Shown here: positions 24,431 through 37,560 of the stretch, piece after piece
Layout: each line of letters opens with the position of its first letter
Numbering within the stretch: the first letter of the stretch is position 1
NCBI GenBank assembly: GCA_008973525.1
Contig: WACJ01000402.1
Coordinates: 1,860,001 to 1,924,000, forward strand
Direction of reading: 5' to 3'
DNA from: Stenopsyche tienmushanensis
Taxonomy: Eukaryota > Arthropoda > Insecta > Trichoptera > Stenopsychidae
Length of the DNA: 64,000 nucleotides
The notes under the pieces: model-generated
What the model saw: the letters and a program-made list of their open reading frames with translations, nothing else
What the model was told of the DNA's origin: nothing
Databases searched by the model: none
Made by a program: the position numbers and the translations under genes

Positions 24431-24900
24431 AATTCTCGTGATATCAAACGGCTCGCCACTTGTAGAAAGTTTCCTGTTGAACTGAAATCGAAAATGGACA
24501 TGTTTTTTGATTTTTAATATGTGTAGGCAGTCAACTAAGCTATAAAAAATTTAAAAATAATAAAATAAACAATTTAGTAGACTTTTTAGTTAAACTTTCA
24601 TATTTTTTACCATTTTCTTGATCATTTTTACCCCAAAAAATGATTTATTTACGCGAAAACCTTAAAAATTTAGCTTAGTTGACTAGATAATATTATTGTG
24701 AGAAATATTCCAAAATGTTAGTCAGATCGGTCAATAACTTTTTAAGCTACAACTGGCGAACATTTTGAAAATGCAGTTTCAATGCGATAAAACTATCAAT
24801 TTTAGTGACTTACTGATCAACCAATGATTCCAGGCACATATAATAGATCTTTAGCTTTCTCAAAAAGATTGTTTTCGAGTTATGATAGCTTAGAAAATAA
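24431..24900 (-). mobile_element. TQNANES-family transposon, 3' fragment
   Basis: Shares CTCGTGATATCAAACGG and all downstream landmarks with 35626-36050, running through the 3' untranslated part and the end of the ORF remnant, then breaking off after an internal deletion near 24865-24900. It contains the 13-bp inverted pair GTCAACTAAGCTA / TAGCTTAGTTGAC that is also kept in the 35.7 kb copy. It encodes almost nothing. Confidence 0.75.
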
Positions 24901-24999
24901 AATGTATCCATTAAATTCTTTAATTATTGGGTTAAAATAAGATGGTGTGTGCTTTGGAGTATATAGTTTTCTTATATTGTTCACCCATCGTTGTTATTT

Positions 25000-25860
25000 A
25001 GAAGCACAATTCTTCGCCGGGGGTCATAAATAAAGAAGCTTTTGACTATGCTCCTGAATGAAAGCCTCGTTTATGTTTAAAGTCTCGGTTATACTCGTGA
25101 GTCACAATCTATCACCCGATATCTGCATTCCGCGAGGGCAGCCGCGAGGTCTGAACGATTGCATCGCGTTGCAAAGGATTGCATTATGCCCGACGCAGTC
25201 AGAATATCAATGGAGCGTACTACGGTGGCCAGTTACTGAACGCCGACGTATATTTATAGCGAAATCCGACGATAAATATGCTGTTATGGGATACGCCACC
25301 TCATGTTGCCTGAATTTTATATTTTCATTTTGAAAAACGATCCCTACGTTTACACATTGAGCCATGAAAAGCCACTTTTTTATTTTTATCGACGTTGATT
25401 TATACGCCGGTTCCGGACACTAAAGAGATTTTACTGTTCTTCGGAAATATCACAGGAAACCGCTTTCTCGCATAAAAATGTGACGTAAAAGAACAATTGC
25501 CCGTTGTATAAATATTTGGGATTCGCGCGGTTAAAAATTGATTTGTTCGCATAAATGCATAGGGAGGGCTGGGGAGCTTTCGCATTCAATTGAGCTTTTA
25601 TCGTTTCGATGTCTTGCGCTCAAACTGCTGCTATAATCTTTACCGTCTCCCTATCCCGCAAGATCCCTTTAATTAAATTATCTGCGACCGGATTCGATCT
25701 ACGATCATGGGATTTCTTGCTGGAGACCGGTCCATGCAAAGCGAGCAGAGCCGTTTCGTATATTATTGCCTTAGGGGTTTACTATGTTCGTTTATGTGCA
25801 ATGGGAGACCTTTATCTACTTTGTACATGCCATCCAATCTAAAAATTTAATTACAATGAA
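25000..25860. other. Unique GC-balanced block
   Basis: CpG-containing unique sequence. Short open frames at 25058-25333 and 25609-25842 show no domain. No repeat match inside the window. Confidence 0.3.
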
Positions 25861-26117
25861 AAATAACTAGAATCCAGCAGCTATGTATATTAACGTCGGC
25901 CGCAAATGTTCATATTTTTTAACTTGTAGAGTGTAGATATAAACGAGATAATCAAAGAACGATATACTTCCATTTGATTTAAAAATCAATGGAATAGGTT
26001 TTGAGCTAGCAAATAAATTTAGAATATCTTTCTTAGTGCAGCCAATTTGACATAACTTGATATGTTTTGAGGAAAAACTTACATAAAATAGTATATTGTA
26101 AATATTATAAAATGAAC

Positions 26118-26473
26118 TGAACACAGATCTAGTCATGGCCATGGTTGAAGAAAACCCGCGATATACCGCTCGCGAAATAGCTAACAAGTTAGAAATTCCA
26201 CGAACATCCGTCCATAATCATTTGACAAAATTGGGCTACATCAATCGTTCAGATGTGTGGCTTCCTCATGAACTGACTGACTCCAATAAATTTCAGCGTA
26301 TTTCAACATGTGATCTTCTTCTCCAACGACATAATAGCCAACCTTTTTTAAAGAGACTTGTCACTGGAGATGAAAGTTGGATACTCTATGAGAATATCCA
26401 ACGTAAACGGTCTCGGACCAAGGGTACAGAAGTTTTAACTGTAGCTAAACCTGGCCTACATCCAAATAAAAGT
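26118..26473 (+). pseudogene. mariner fragment copy B (transposase piece)
   Basis: The frame from 26135 encodes AMVEENPRYTAREIANKLEI, the WLPHELTDSN linker, the first catalytic motif VTGDESW (intact here) and the YENIQRKRSR segment, then leaves the homology after GLHPNK. Both terminal inverted repeats and the second half with the other two catalytic aspartates are gone. The piece is the best-preserved reading frame of the three copies but cannot encode an active enzyme. Its left boundary (TGAACACAGATCT) falls at nearly the same transposase position where copies A and C break. Confidence 0.9.
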
Positions 26474-27599
26474 TTAATATAATAAAAAATAATATTCGAA
26501 TTGGCGAATCGTTTATATTATAATATAAATAATTTATTGTACATTTATCGTATATTTTGGACCTTCAGACGATGTAGGATTTACTCCTATGTCCTCCATC
26601 ACTCAAATTAAATATGCAATTCAGATCAATCGAAGCGCATCTAAACGAATTTATCAGACCTTGGCCAATCATAAATTGAATGCATATTAAGTACAATGTG
26701 CTTATTACATCGATATAAAAGCTTTAGGGTATCTTATATTGTATCAATTTTATTTTTAATCAATGTTTATCATAAATCGACCAATTTTGATAATCAATCG
26801 TTTATTTTATTTGCATTGGATATTTTTTTTGGAAAATCCTCACTTACGTGTAATTTACTATACAGTTTTACATATGAAAATATGTTTTCTGCGAACATTT
26901 TAACTTTTAACAAAACGAAAAGTACATAAAGTATTCATGTCTACAGAAACATAAGTTCATCTTATTTAAAATAAATGCAAAATATATTATGACTTCATAT
27001 TTAATATTAAACATAAATTGCATTTAAAAATCACTTCACACTAAAAAACTAATCTGAATCCATTAAATTCGTAGATGACTCGGTAATCGTTGGAATACAT
27101 CGGTTCTTTTGGCAAAATATTTTCCTAAAGTCTGCTGAACGACTTTTTTAAAATCAAGATAAAGTTTCTTTTAACGATTTATTTTCTTTTAGTTACTGCC
27201 CAGGATACTTTGTAACTTCTTCCTTTAACAAGATCGTTTCTTAACGAGATCAGGATGGCTTCATCGATCTAATTTATGGTTTTTGAAAGCTTTTTTGATA
27301 CTAATTTTTCGCTGTTTAAGTAATTTATAGCCGATAGAAAGAAGATGCTGGTATTCATATTCTGCAATAAAACATTTTACTTGTATATAGTGATATATAA
27401 AGGCTTCACTTACTAAGTGCACAGTAACACATTAACTGCGGGAATCATGTCGGGTAACGATTAGATACGGGGAGCATTTTTTGTTGTTTTTTTTTCTATA
27501 TAATATATTAATAATACTTGTGATTCGATTGTAATTCTGATGCTGGCGAATCTGTTCAATATGTTTTTGCAATTATTTTCACGTTTAATTTAAAATGTG
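26474..27599. other. AT-rich spacer with one TTAA-type element end
   Basis: GTAACACATTAACTGCGGGA at 27424-27443 matches the terminal repeat family TTAACACATTA..TGCGG of the elements at 19.2 and 48.9 kb, with the target site mutated. No partner end found. Nothing else recognised. Confidence 0.4.
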
Positions 27600-28500
27600 T
27601 ACTTATTCACCCGCGGATGCTCAGGAGGGTCGCATAAAATGCGACCATTCGCAGCATCCAGTCCCGCAGATCCTCTCAAATTGAGGACCATCCCGATTGC
27701 CTCGACCTAAGAAAATTGCGCTTACCCAAAAAGCGTTTTTCCGTTACATTGAACTCGAAAAAATGCCCGAGTACATCCTTTATATTAAGCATTTCGCATG
27801 GGAAGAAATAAAGGACAGTGGGAGCAGAATCAGCCGCGATTCGTTAGTTTCATGCCCCATTCACGACTTTTTATCGTTTCCGTGTATTTATTATATTACC
27901 CGGTCGTAGGATCCCGTTTAACGCGGGTCAAAACATCATTTTATAGCCACCCCCCACCCGTGTCCTTTTTTCGCATCATTTCTGCGTTCATGAAAATTGT
28001 TTATGATTATTTCGCAAAATGCATTACATCTATTCGTGAGAGCCTTTTCGCGGGAATATCTACGGAAAAAAAGTTTATTTGTAGAATTGTAAAGGCTACA
28101 ACCCTACGGACGCTGTACCCACACCACTGGATCACTGTCCTCGAGTTGTTTGCAAAGAAAAAGATTTCACATATCTCCCGTGTCAGCTTCTCCAGCTGTC
28201 CTCCAATATATCGTGTTGACCTGTCCTTTCATGTAAATAGGCCAACATATTTCAATGCTACCTCGCGTTGAGCTCCACAAACCTACCTTAATCTCGTACA
28301 CCATACACACGCCACACAAAGCTCCGTAAAGCCCTCAAACACACGGAGCTTTTGTACAATTCGTGTGATTTGTAAATATAACTGCCCATATGTACATTAT
28401 CTGCCTCGGGGGCACTTGCGAATAGATAGCGAGCTTTTGTGCAAACACGATAGCCCTGTACCAAACTCGTCTCTCATGTATTAATGCGATGACAATTAAA
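27600..28500. other. Unique GC-balanced block
   Basis: One of the more GC-rich unique stretches. The open frame 27798-28271 (+, 157 codons) is the longest in the window, but its translation shows no domain, no low-complexity hallmark and no splice context that I can support. Likely a chance frame. Confidence 0.3.
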
Positions 28501-29150
28501 TCTCTAAACGTCCTTGATATATAACGAGTTTATTAAAAATATATTCACATAAAATATACATAAAAATCGGCCGATAAATCTTCGAAATATCCATCAATTT
28601 ATTTATGTGATTATCTGACATCAAGATCCATCTTATAAAGAGGAGATTTAAGATCGCACCAGGCCCGAAATGATGTATGATATAATAATGGGGATATCCT
28701 CCATTTGATAGCTCCTTAATATCATATTACAAATATTATTTTTATCTGAAAATATCATCCTTGGATATCATAAATTGCTATGTGGCGTTGATATGAAAGC
28801 TCTGAATACTATGTGTATAAGTACTTCATTAATATTATTTGACAGAAAATGATCGAAATGTACGTACGTCGATCCAAAAATATTGTAACTGGCAGGGATA
28901 TTATAAAATATTATCTCTATGAAATAATAAATTGAATGAATGCTTACTGTTGATATAATATATATATATATATATATTTAATATGAATTCGGTTCAAGCA
29001 GAGATTTACCATCATTTGCTGGCACTCGCTGATTGTCGGAGAAGATTTTGCAATATGCATCTGGTTAACATTTATCATTAGAATGAAAATCAATGATATA
29101 TTATATTATACATGATATTATGATTTCATAGGATATTCTTGTGGAAAACC
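28501..29150. other. AT-rich spacer with (TA)n microsatellite
   Basis: A run of alternating TA lies at about 28957-28978. Nothing else recognised. Confidence 0.6.
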
Positions 29151-29900
29151 TCCATTGCCCATTGAGTGGATAATCTGGTCGTTTATTTATAAATACTCAG
29201 ACAACGAGGATACTCTGATAATGAAAATGCATTTTCGTAGTTTATTTTACAGCCGTAGAAAGTTGGTGTTGGAAGAGCAGCCGAAAACACTATATCCTAT
29301 TTTGGTCTGTCTGCTTCCGAACCTATATTTAGTATCTAGGTCTAAAAGTCATCCAGCATATCGAAGCTTAATGGATACATTCCGTATTCGGTGGATTTAA
29401 GGCTTTTTTTACGTCGATTCAATTTAAGGCTGCGGCCTTATTATGCTAACCCCGCCACACATATTACACGTCGTAAGTTTCATCCCGTGTGTAATAACCG
29501 CGTGATATTGTATGAAAATGAATAAAAATTTCAATGCGGCAGAGTCGTCCATCTTTGGCATAATTAAATTATACGTGAGGGGGGGAGAATCGTATGTTTT
29601 TGTGGGGTTTGATTGAATTTGCGATTTTGGAATGTCGTAAAAAATAATTAAATAAGGGTCCCACAATACCACTAAAATCACATTAAGATCCGGGGGCTTA
29701 CTTCTGTCCGTGCTTTTCAATTTTGACGTATTAATACGGCCCACCTGGGACTTGATGAAATTTATGCAGCCATATCGAAGCAGCGTAATTAAGTTACATT
29801 TTTACGTTATTCGATATGTTCTGCCGATATTTTTCGCTTTTGGAATCCCTATCGTATGAGGAAATTTGCAATTTGTGGGGTTTTCATTGATAAACGCCGT
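29151..29900. other. Unique GC-balanced block
   Basis: Unique sequence with opposing open frames (29155-29400 plus, 29424-29744 minus), neither with a domain. Candidate non-coding conserved DNA. Confidence 0.3.
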
Positions 29901-30935
29901 TTTTTTATCCGTTAAAAATGTTTTATATGAATTGTTTCAAGCAAATAAAATCGTAAAGCGATGCAATTAGATTTTCTAATTCGATTTTATGGATTCTTGT
30001 GTATATGAAAAGCAATCAAGTCATTAATTATACTAACGACTCTCATTATTTTGTATGCTTGAACGCGTATAAAAAATCTAACGATGGCCTAACAATGTGC
30101 ATCTATTACATTTAATTTACTTGCATTTTCAGTGTTAATTTTGGTTTGTGACTAGGTGCAACTACCCTCGGGTCGTTAGCAATGGCTATGACCAAATGGC
30201 CGTTATTTATTGCCACTTGAAACTCTGGTTGCATTCCTAGAAGTGCTTTAGGGCTCTTTGATTACTTCCATATCTGAGAATCGCATTATGTAATATATAA
30301 AGTTCAACGGTTACCCATAAGATTCAATATTAAATTTCTCTCCATACTTAACTGGCTCCAAATCAAATAGAAGTCATCGAGCAAAAATTTTATTGCACTC
30401 TGGCAAATAAATTGAGCATATTGACCCTTTTATCGAGACAATATATATTTAGAGCCTTCATATAAATACAATAAATATTTTAAGGCATTCAGGCTGAAAA
30501 TAAACACCATTAATAAGGTAACTATTTTTTTATAGAATATATTCATTATAAAATGGGTATTTCATTAATTTGATTTTTTATAAACAATATAAAATCTAAT
30601 ATCTTTGACCTCGTGCAAAAATTTAAATCAATATATTTGAGTTAGATACTAAATAATGAAAGACATAAATTTGTTCAAAATTCCATAGAATTTATAAAGA
30701 AAGCAGTACTATAGAAATTATCTTATTTTAAAAATATGTTGAACGAGAATTTTTTAAAACTTTAGCATTAGATTTGACGTTAGCTTGGGAAATAGTTATT
30801 TTAAATATCATATAGAAAACAATTTAAGAATCATGTCATTATAAATATGTTTCTGTTGAAACATAATTACATTCACATTTTATATAATTAATTAAACCTG
30901 TATATATAACTTCCAACTTCAATTAAAATTTAAAA
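29901..30935. other. AT-rich spacer
   Basis: Nothing recognised. Confidence 0.5.
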
Positions 30936-31868
30936 TTAACACATTCCCGTCGGGACGCACATGTGCCTCTTTAGCCATGTGATTCATTAGCTTTAAAAAA
31001 TAGTCTAACGCGATAAATATTTCAATTTCTGGTGACAAATGTCTCCACTCACATATTCCACATGATATTTTGATTTAGTTCTTATTCCCATCATCTATAG
31101 ATATTAAACGAAAGACGCATATATGGTTAACCCAACGGGAATGCGGTGCGTCTTTAGACATGATACACTACTTAACCCTTTGAGTAGTGAGCTAATTTAA
31201 AATCATCATAAACTTAGATGCTATATCCGTAAACATCCACCTCTTATCATCCGTACAAATCCACTTATCTGTTAGGACCGTCGCGGCGTGTATGAAGCTT
31301 GTATATAAATAGGGAATCCAATCCCGGGATCCCGGGACTAGTAAACGTAATCCCGAAAACATCGGGATTGAAATTTTTATCTAACAGAAATCGTACACTT
31401 CACCGGCCCGTTAAAGGCTACTAAATCGAGGCATTCTCGTCGAAATCTGAACGCTTGGAAACAGTGGCGTAACTACTAATTGGCGAGCTTAGGTGACGCC
31501 TAGGGGCATTATACAGTATACTGTACATATATGTTTTTCGAATTGTTATATTAACCTTTCCCTACCGGTGATGTATTTACTACACCTTGACTCTTATAAT
31601 GGGAATATCGATATGAAATATAATAGATACGGGGTTCATAATTTTTATATTTCTCCGTAATATAATTATGAATCACATCAAAGTATTATAGCGTATAAGT
31701 ATTCATCTGCAGCAACAGGAAATAAATCATTTGTCTGGAAATCGGGAATATTGCAAGTTTTAGTCCCGTGTCTCAGCAGAAAAGAATTTTATCAGTCACA
31801 TTGATTAATAAAATACATTCGCGTCAAACGAAGACAACGATATGCGTTACCCGATAGGAATGTGTTGA
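30936..31868. mobile_element. Composite TTAA element with nested hAT copy
   Basis: Left end TTAACACATTCCCGTCGGGA; a matching right end lies at about 31840-31868 (read inward, CAACACATTCCTATCGGG, with TTAA mutated to TTGA). An inner right-end-like motif (CCAACGGGAATGC, 31131-31143) suggests that the first 210 bp are themselves a miniature copy. The hAT fragment starting at 31310 sits inside. The same end family occurs at 33772 and 54909-55255. Confidence 0.6.
31310..31769 (+). mobile_element. hAT element, truncated copy
   Basis: Begins with TAGGGAATCCAATCCCGGGA, the terminal repeat of the hAT element at 37932-38620, and follows it closely (TTTTTATCTAACAGAAATCG, then CAGTGGCGTAACTAC at 31462, and so on) until about 31769, where similarity stops. 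The right terminal repeat and the transposase C-terminus are missing. It contains an inner piece like the miniature element at 55012-55220 (TTAACCTTTCCCTAC, 31552 onward). Confidence 0.8.
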
Positions 31869-32159
31869 AGCAAACACGATGACATAATTATTTTATTATT
31901 AATTACAATTAATTGGTTTTGATTTTAATGCTTTATATCATATGCCTTTATACTTGCATATTTGTGAAAATAGTTTATATTTTTAATCACAAGTATAGCA
32001 ATTGTCGAGATCTGACTGTTAGTGATTTTTAGGGAAACGTTATTTTATTAAATCCATCGTATGACATAAAAGAACCCAATTTGTATTACTGGAAAACGCC
32101 AATTAAATCAATTAATATCAGAATGGCCCTTAGCGCCTTTGTTGGTACAGAAATGTGGT

Positions 32160-33300
32160 AAACGGCAATCAATTCCATAATGGAGGGTAAAAAAGCGTTA
32201 CAGGTCAATTGGCACATTGCCATTTGGCACATAAATAAATTGACATTTAACACCTATTCCCGTAAAAAAAAACTTCATTTTTCGCAAAAATATTTTTTGG
32301 CTCGATATGCCCATCTGATTTATAATGCTCATACGCTTGTAGAATTTTTTCATGGTGAATTATCTATAGATGTATTTATCGACGGCCCTGTTATTTATTA
32401 TATGAAGACAATTTTTATTATCTTCTTTTCCGACAATGAAATTTATATCATCGGTTACGTGATGCAAGTTGAAACAGTGTTGAATTACTAGTATACCGCC
32501 CGGCGGTTCAAAATTTGAAACCCCGCAGTGCAGGAAATTATCATTCATTTTTCTCACAGGAATTGCTCGGAACTAACTTCGAAACATTATTCGAAATGTG
32601 TAGTAATTTTTTTTTTCTCCCCAAGTTTTTAATATAAAATCTCCTTGTAGGGATGTAAATGTAAGAGCATCGAGCGATAACGGTAATGGTTATAATTTCG
32701 CTCACTCATAAAAATACACCCGACATTCAATAATCTTTGACCCTTAGGGTTGGACGGCAAATCAATCGACCCCAGGAAGTTCGACGATTGTAGTTTCGGG
32801 CTCTCTGGTCCGATCCCTGCCAAATGGATTTTGCGGTCCCTGGAAACCTCATTTCCTCCATGCAAAACCTTATGACGAACGCGATCCCTATAAATAATAT
32901 GTCAACGGAGCGATATCGTTTTCCATTAAAACGCCTCCGAATTGTGAAATTGAAACATAAATATTAGCCATAGATAATTTCTCTTCGATAGGGCATCGTA
33001 ATTGTTGATATATTTTTCAACCCCGCACATATTATGCGCTTAATGGTGATAATTTTTCCATTAAATTATATGCAAATCGCTATATTATGCGTACAAAAAA
33101 TATGCAAATCGCACGTAAATAATAAAAGCTGAAATTTAATTTTGCAATTCGAACTCGACCATATGTTTACACAACGTACCTGCGAATGTATTTTAATAAT
33201 ATTTTCCAAGAAAATGCTTATGCGGCCGATACGTTTGAAAAAACCAATTTCCTGTGGGTCATTTTTCCTCTGTGCGCCCTTTTTCGCTTAGATTTTTTGC
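32160..33300. other. Unique block with paired octamer motifs
   Basis: GC-balanced unique sequence. TATGCAAATCGC occurs exactly twice, at 33069-33080 and 33101-33112; ATGCAAAT is the classical POU-domain octamer. The block is a good candidate for regulatory DNA, by inference only. Open frames here (32180-32491 plus, 32629-32865 minus) look like chance. Confidence 0.4.
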
Positions 33301-35620
33301 GCTTGTATATTTATCCAAAATGGAAAGCTTCGTATTGCATTTTAAAGCTTTGTTAAATTCAAATCCAAACCGATTCAAATACATTCAAATACAACTTTAT
33401 ATTATAAAGCCAAAAGCCATTTAAGTCTTACTAATTGTAATTTATTATCAGAAATCTATTGAAAGCGCGTTGAAATTGATAATATCTGATTTGTTACATA
33501 TTTGCTAGGAAATTTCTCTAAATCTATTGCTTTGAAGGTCTTTATCGTGATCTCCTTGAAAGAAGATTTTCGTGGGCGGTAACATTGGATATGAATAAGA
33601 TATGGGAATTAGTTAAAATATTCGAATTGGAGAATATTATCTGGAATCCTCAAGAAATTATGATCTATTTTGAATCCCTTTCTATAAGAATTTTTGTATA
33701 TTATTAAAAACGAAATCTTCAATAAATTTCACCAAACCAAGTACATCTCTTTCATTAATTAAATATCGATTTTAACACATTCCCGTCAGATTACGCATAT
33801 CGTTGTCTTTCGTTTGCTTGAAAATTGCTTAACCTATCCCAAAAACTCTTATGATCTTCCAAATTATATGTTGTGGTAGAAATACTTTTTCTGTTTGAGT
33901 TTGAATCCAAATATTTACAATAAATATATACATAACTAGGTATTTGCTTGAATTTCTATTTCAACTTATTAAAAGTAAACAAAACCTTGATGCCATATAG
34001 ACATCTAATATCGATTTTTCGTTAGTGTTATTTGTTTGAATTGCATTATGTTTGCGACATTTAATTAAGTTCTATGATTATATAATCTCTTCGTCTATTG
34101 TGGTTTTATCACTGCTTATTCCCTATAGACTTGAACTCAAAGCTACTGACTTAATACTTCGCAAATTAAGTCACTCGTATACCGATAAAAGCTTTATGCA
34201 TAGTATATTCGATATACGGAATTTATTATGGTAAAATATGATATAAGAACGTATTTGAATGCATCATATTAAAAAGAAAATCATCTTCTAAGGGTTGAGA
34301 TAAATTCTTACGCTGTATAAAATATTCATAGCAAAAAAAACGTTTTTGTATGAATATCCGTTGTACGTTGTCAAAAACATTGTAACACCCATAGACTTCT
34401 AAAAGGGAAGTCCTTATATAGATCGTGCATCATTTTTCTCCTCAAGAAAGGACCATATTTACTTCGAAGCTGTCAACTATAACCTTTTCCAACTAAGATG
34501 GATGGACTTACACGAAGTGCTTTACCTAATACCTTATCTATAATACCTATATTTTATTGAATCTCGCTTTGAATAATCACGCACGCGTAGAGTTGGTGCG
34601 ATGAAGACGCTTTCTCTCTCTCGCTTGTAATTATTGCACCTCACATTACATTATTACACGTCCTGGTGAGCATTTGCGAGCCATACAATTCGCGTAATTT
34701 GATTTATCATCGACTTTAGCAACCTTGTAATGAACTCACATGATTAATATTGCCCTCTGCGATTACAAACGTATAAATCAACGGGTGGCTGCAGCGTTCG
34801 TGCGATGTCCACACCTCGTTTAATCCCATATGAGAAATGCATTTCAGTAGGCAGCAGAAATATGCCCACAAGTGTCCATTGTTACGATATTTTTGCAAGT
34901 AAGTAAACATCGGAGACTGTCAACCGATCCAATGAAAGTATGACATGATTAATACGCTGAAATCTAGACGATCTGGGTTTTAAATGCGATTTTAATGATC
35001 TTTTTCCTTTGTAAAATATTGTTTTTTTTTTAATCTGATATGTGTATACAATGTCATTGATCTGCAACTTATTAATATTGCATACACAATAATATGCCAG
35101 CAGAACAACGAATTGTCGCAAAAATGTCAACTTGTCATCAAATGGTATATACCAAGCTGTAAAAAGACAGAAGCCATAATGCGGAAGGCATTAAGGATAG
35201 CCAAGGATCAACTAGGATAACATGCACCATCGTACATGAGCAAGAATACCCTATACAGTATTGATTTCTTAAAATCTAGTGTGTGCTTTAGCTGAGTTTA
35301 TAAAAGTGTGAAAGATAATATACTATAGACAAATATACTTTCGATGCAGATCACGATATCTATATATTTATTTTCATTGAATATGTATAGTTTTTGGTTT
35401 GAGGATCTAAAAAAAATATTTAAAAAAAGTTAAAGGGGGCAATCCCTTTAGACTCTCGAAAATGAGTCGTTTTTCATGATTTTTTTAATGGTGATAAGAT
35501 AATCGCATCATTCTAAATTTTTGACATTATTTTACCACAACATTAAAGTGCTAATTTATTTTATTTTTTTAAAAATAAAAAACAAAATGGCGGAGTTATA
35601 AGGTATTCCATTAGGCGCCT
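33301..35620. other. AT-rich spacer with an orphan TTAA-element left end
   Basis: TTAACACATTCCCGTCAGAT at 33772-33791 matches the left ends at 30936 and 54909; no right end found. A more balanced unique patch lies at 34560-34980. No gene recognised. Confidence 0.45.
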
Positions 35621-35625
35621 TTTCT

Positions 35626-36492
35626 CGTGATATCAAACGGTTCGCCACTCGTCGAAGGTTTCCTGTTGAACTGAAATCGAAAATGGAAATATTTTTTGAA
35701 TTTTAATATGTGTAGACAGTCAACTAAGCTATAAAAATTTAAAAAGTATTAAATTAAAAAAATTGTAGGCTTTTCAGCTAAACTTTTATATTTTTTAACA
35801 TTTTCTTGATAATTTTTACCCCAAAAAAATCATTTATTTACGCGCGAAAACCTTAAAAATTTAGCTTAGTTGACTAGATAATGTTATAGTGAGAAACGTC
35901 CCAAAATTTCATCAAGATCGATCAGCAACGTTTTAAGCTATAATTGGCGAAGATTTTGAAAATGCTGTTTCGAGATAATCTCGTTTAAAGTTTCAATGCG
36001 ATACAGCTATCAATTTTAGTGATTTACCGATCAATCAGTGATACTAAGCGCATATAATAGATCTTCAGCTTTATCAAAAAGTTGATTATCTTTGAGTAGC
36101 TGTCGTTTTCGGGTTATGCGAGCTGCTTTAGTCTTAGAAAGACTCTTACGGTTCTGCCTCGCTATCCGCGTTTCATCGGTGTTTTTAGCAAAGGCTTTAC
36201 AATAGGTGCCAATTGTTATAATCAATGTATTCATCATCTTCAAAATGAAGCTATGGTCGTTATTAAATATCCCAGCAGCAATGTACGTCGATATTTCAAT
36301 TATTTTTACACCAGAATGCATGTGCTTTGGAGCCATTCGTCAAACCACGAGTCAAAACTTTCATTAGCATTTTGGGTATGGTCACCCAAGCATCTTTGAA
36401 GTATTTTATCCCTGGACAAATCTTTATAAATTGATAAGAGATGCTGTTTTATCTCTTGGCCAATAAATGGATTCAGGTCTTCAAGCTTTGGA
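35626..36492 (-). mobile_element. TQNANES-family transposon, longest ORF-bearing copy
   Basis: Repeat shared with 24431-24900 and 48957-49740. The left half is the 3' untranslated region, with the inverted pair GTCAACTAAGCTA / TAGCTTAGTTGAC. The right half carries the ORF remnant described separately. Similarity to the other copies ends near 36492. I cannot define both ends by TTAA here. Confidence 0.75.
36031..36480 (-). pseudogene. TQNANES-family transposon protein remnant
   Basis: Read from high to low coordinate the frames give EIKQHLLSIYKDLS, RCLGDHTQNANESFDSW, then after a frame change PKHMHSGVKIIEISTYIAAG, FILKMMNTL, DETRIARQNRKSLSKTK and a C-terminal DLLYALSITD. The order matches a protein family I recall from many insect transposons (SWCKWQ, CLGG-TQN-NES, PKH.H.G, RIA..NR, LYGPGI.D); some database entries call such proteins Mutator-like, but I cannot verify that. 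The function is presumably transposase-like, acting on its own element in the nucleus. Frameshifts make this copy inactive. The corresponding stretch at 49.4-49.6 kb preserves the same residues, which shows past coding constraint. Confidence 0.65.
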
Positions 36493-36879
36493 TAGGAACA
36501 TCTTATTTCTTCTTTTCAACTCTTAAAGTAACCCATAGCAAATTTCAAATAATCATTAATGGAGTTTACTATTATGAACTACCTATGTTAAATTATTATT
36601 TTCCAGTACAGATTTCAACGACCACAAAAGTTCATTGATACACATGTATTCAATTAAATTACTTTCTAGTCTTTTGTTGACAGGAAATCCTATACATTAC
36701 CATTAGTCAATGACCGACTATAATAAATGTAATGGCCATTTTATGATTTTTCCCTCTATTTTAAAACAGTATTTTAATGCCATTTCAGAGTCATATCTGA
36801 CAATGAGATATTGAAATGCCTGTTCGAAATTTGATCGTTTTAATTTCACTTTCAATTATGCAAAATACCCCTTTACCTA

Positions 36880-37560
36880 TCATGCTTTAACACCGCATAT
36901 TCCCCATTTCTCTTCATATTAAATAACAGCTTCTCGCGATGCTGTTATGCCGGTAACAACTGGCAAAATTATAGGCAAATTGTTAAAGTTTCGAGCGAAT
37001 CGAATGTACACATCCAACATGTTGTTAAACCCACTGTGAAGTGGTGATGATGGAGAACGAGTTCAATTTGTCACGCTCGTTCTCCACCTGGCTGCCATTT
37101 ACAGCATGTGCCTTTTCGCCGATGTTTCATTGTCTGCAATTACCGCCATTTCAAATTTTTATGATGCAGTTCTGGCCGAATGACCCAGAATGTCAATATG
37201 TCGAATCGAATATAAATGGTTCGGGGAGGGTGGTAGATCCAGGGAGACGGCACTTGTTCCAAAGTCCACAGTTTACGCCGCTGCAGCGTATCCTTTGACG
37301 TCCCATCTCAAACGTATCGGGATGCAGTCGTTCAACCTTTGTCATATTTAATGGACCTCCTCAATAAGAGACGCCCCCGTTAACGAATTCATGCTCCGCT
37401 CTGGGATAACGTCTATTTTACCACCGACCATAACTAAATGAGAAAAGTTTACGTTCATATTTCATACGAGTTGACCGACTCGTGTGTGGTCAAACGATAC
37501 AGTACGACATCAATGGCAACTTTAAGTGTAGAAACAGAACTTCCAATGAAAACATTTTCT
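36880..37560. other. Unique GC-balanced block with 11-bp inverted repeat
   Basis: TGGAGAACGAG (37051-37061) and CTCGTTCTCCA (37076-37086) form a perfect 11-bp stem with a 14-nt loop. The surroundings are unique and GC-balanced. The frame 37041-37298 has no domain. Confidence 0.35.

Noticed and set aside
27798..28271. 157-codon open frame as a gene
   Set aside because: It is the longest frame in the window but lies in GC-balanced DNA where stops are rarer. It has no domain, signal peptide or splice context.
28957..28978. (TA)n run as functional element
   Set aside because: Ordinary microsatellite in AT-rich DNA.
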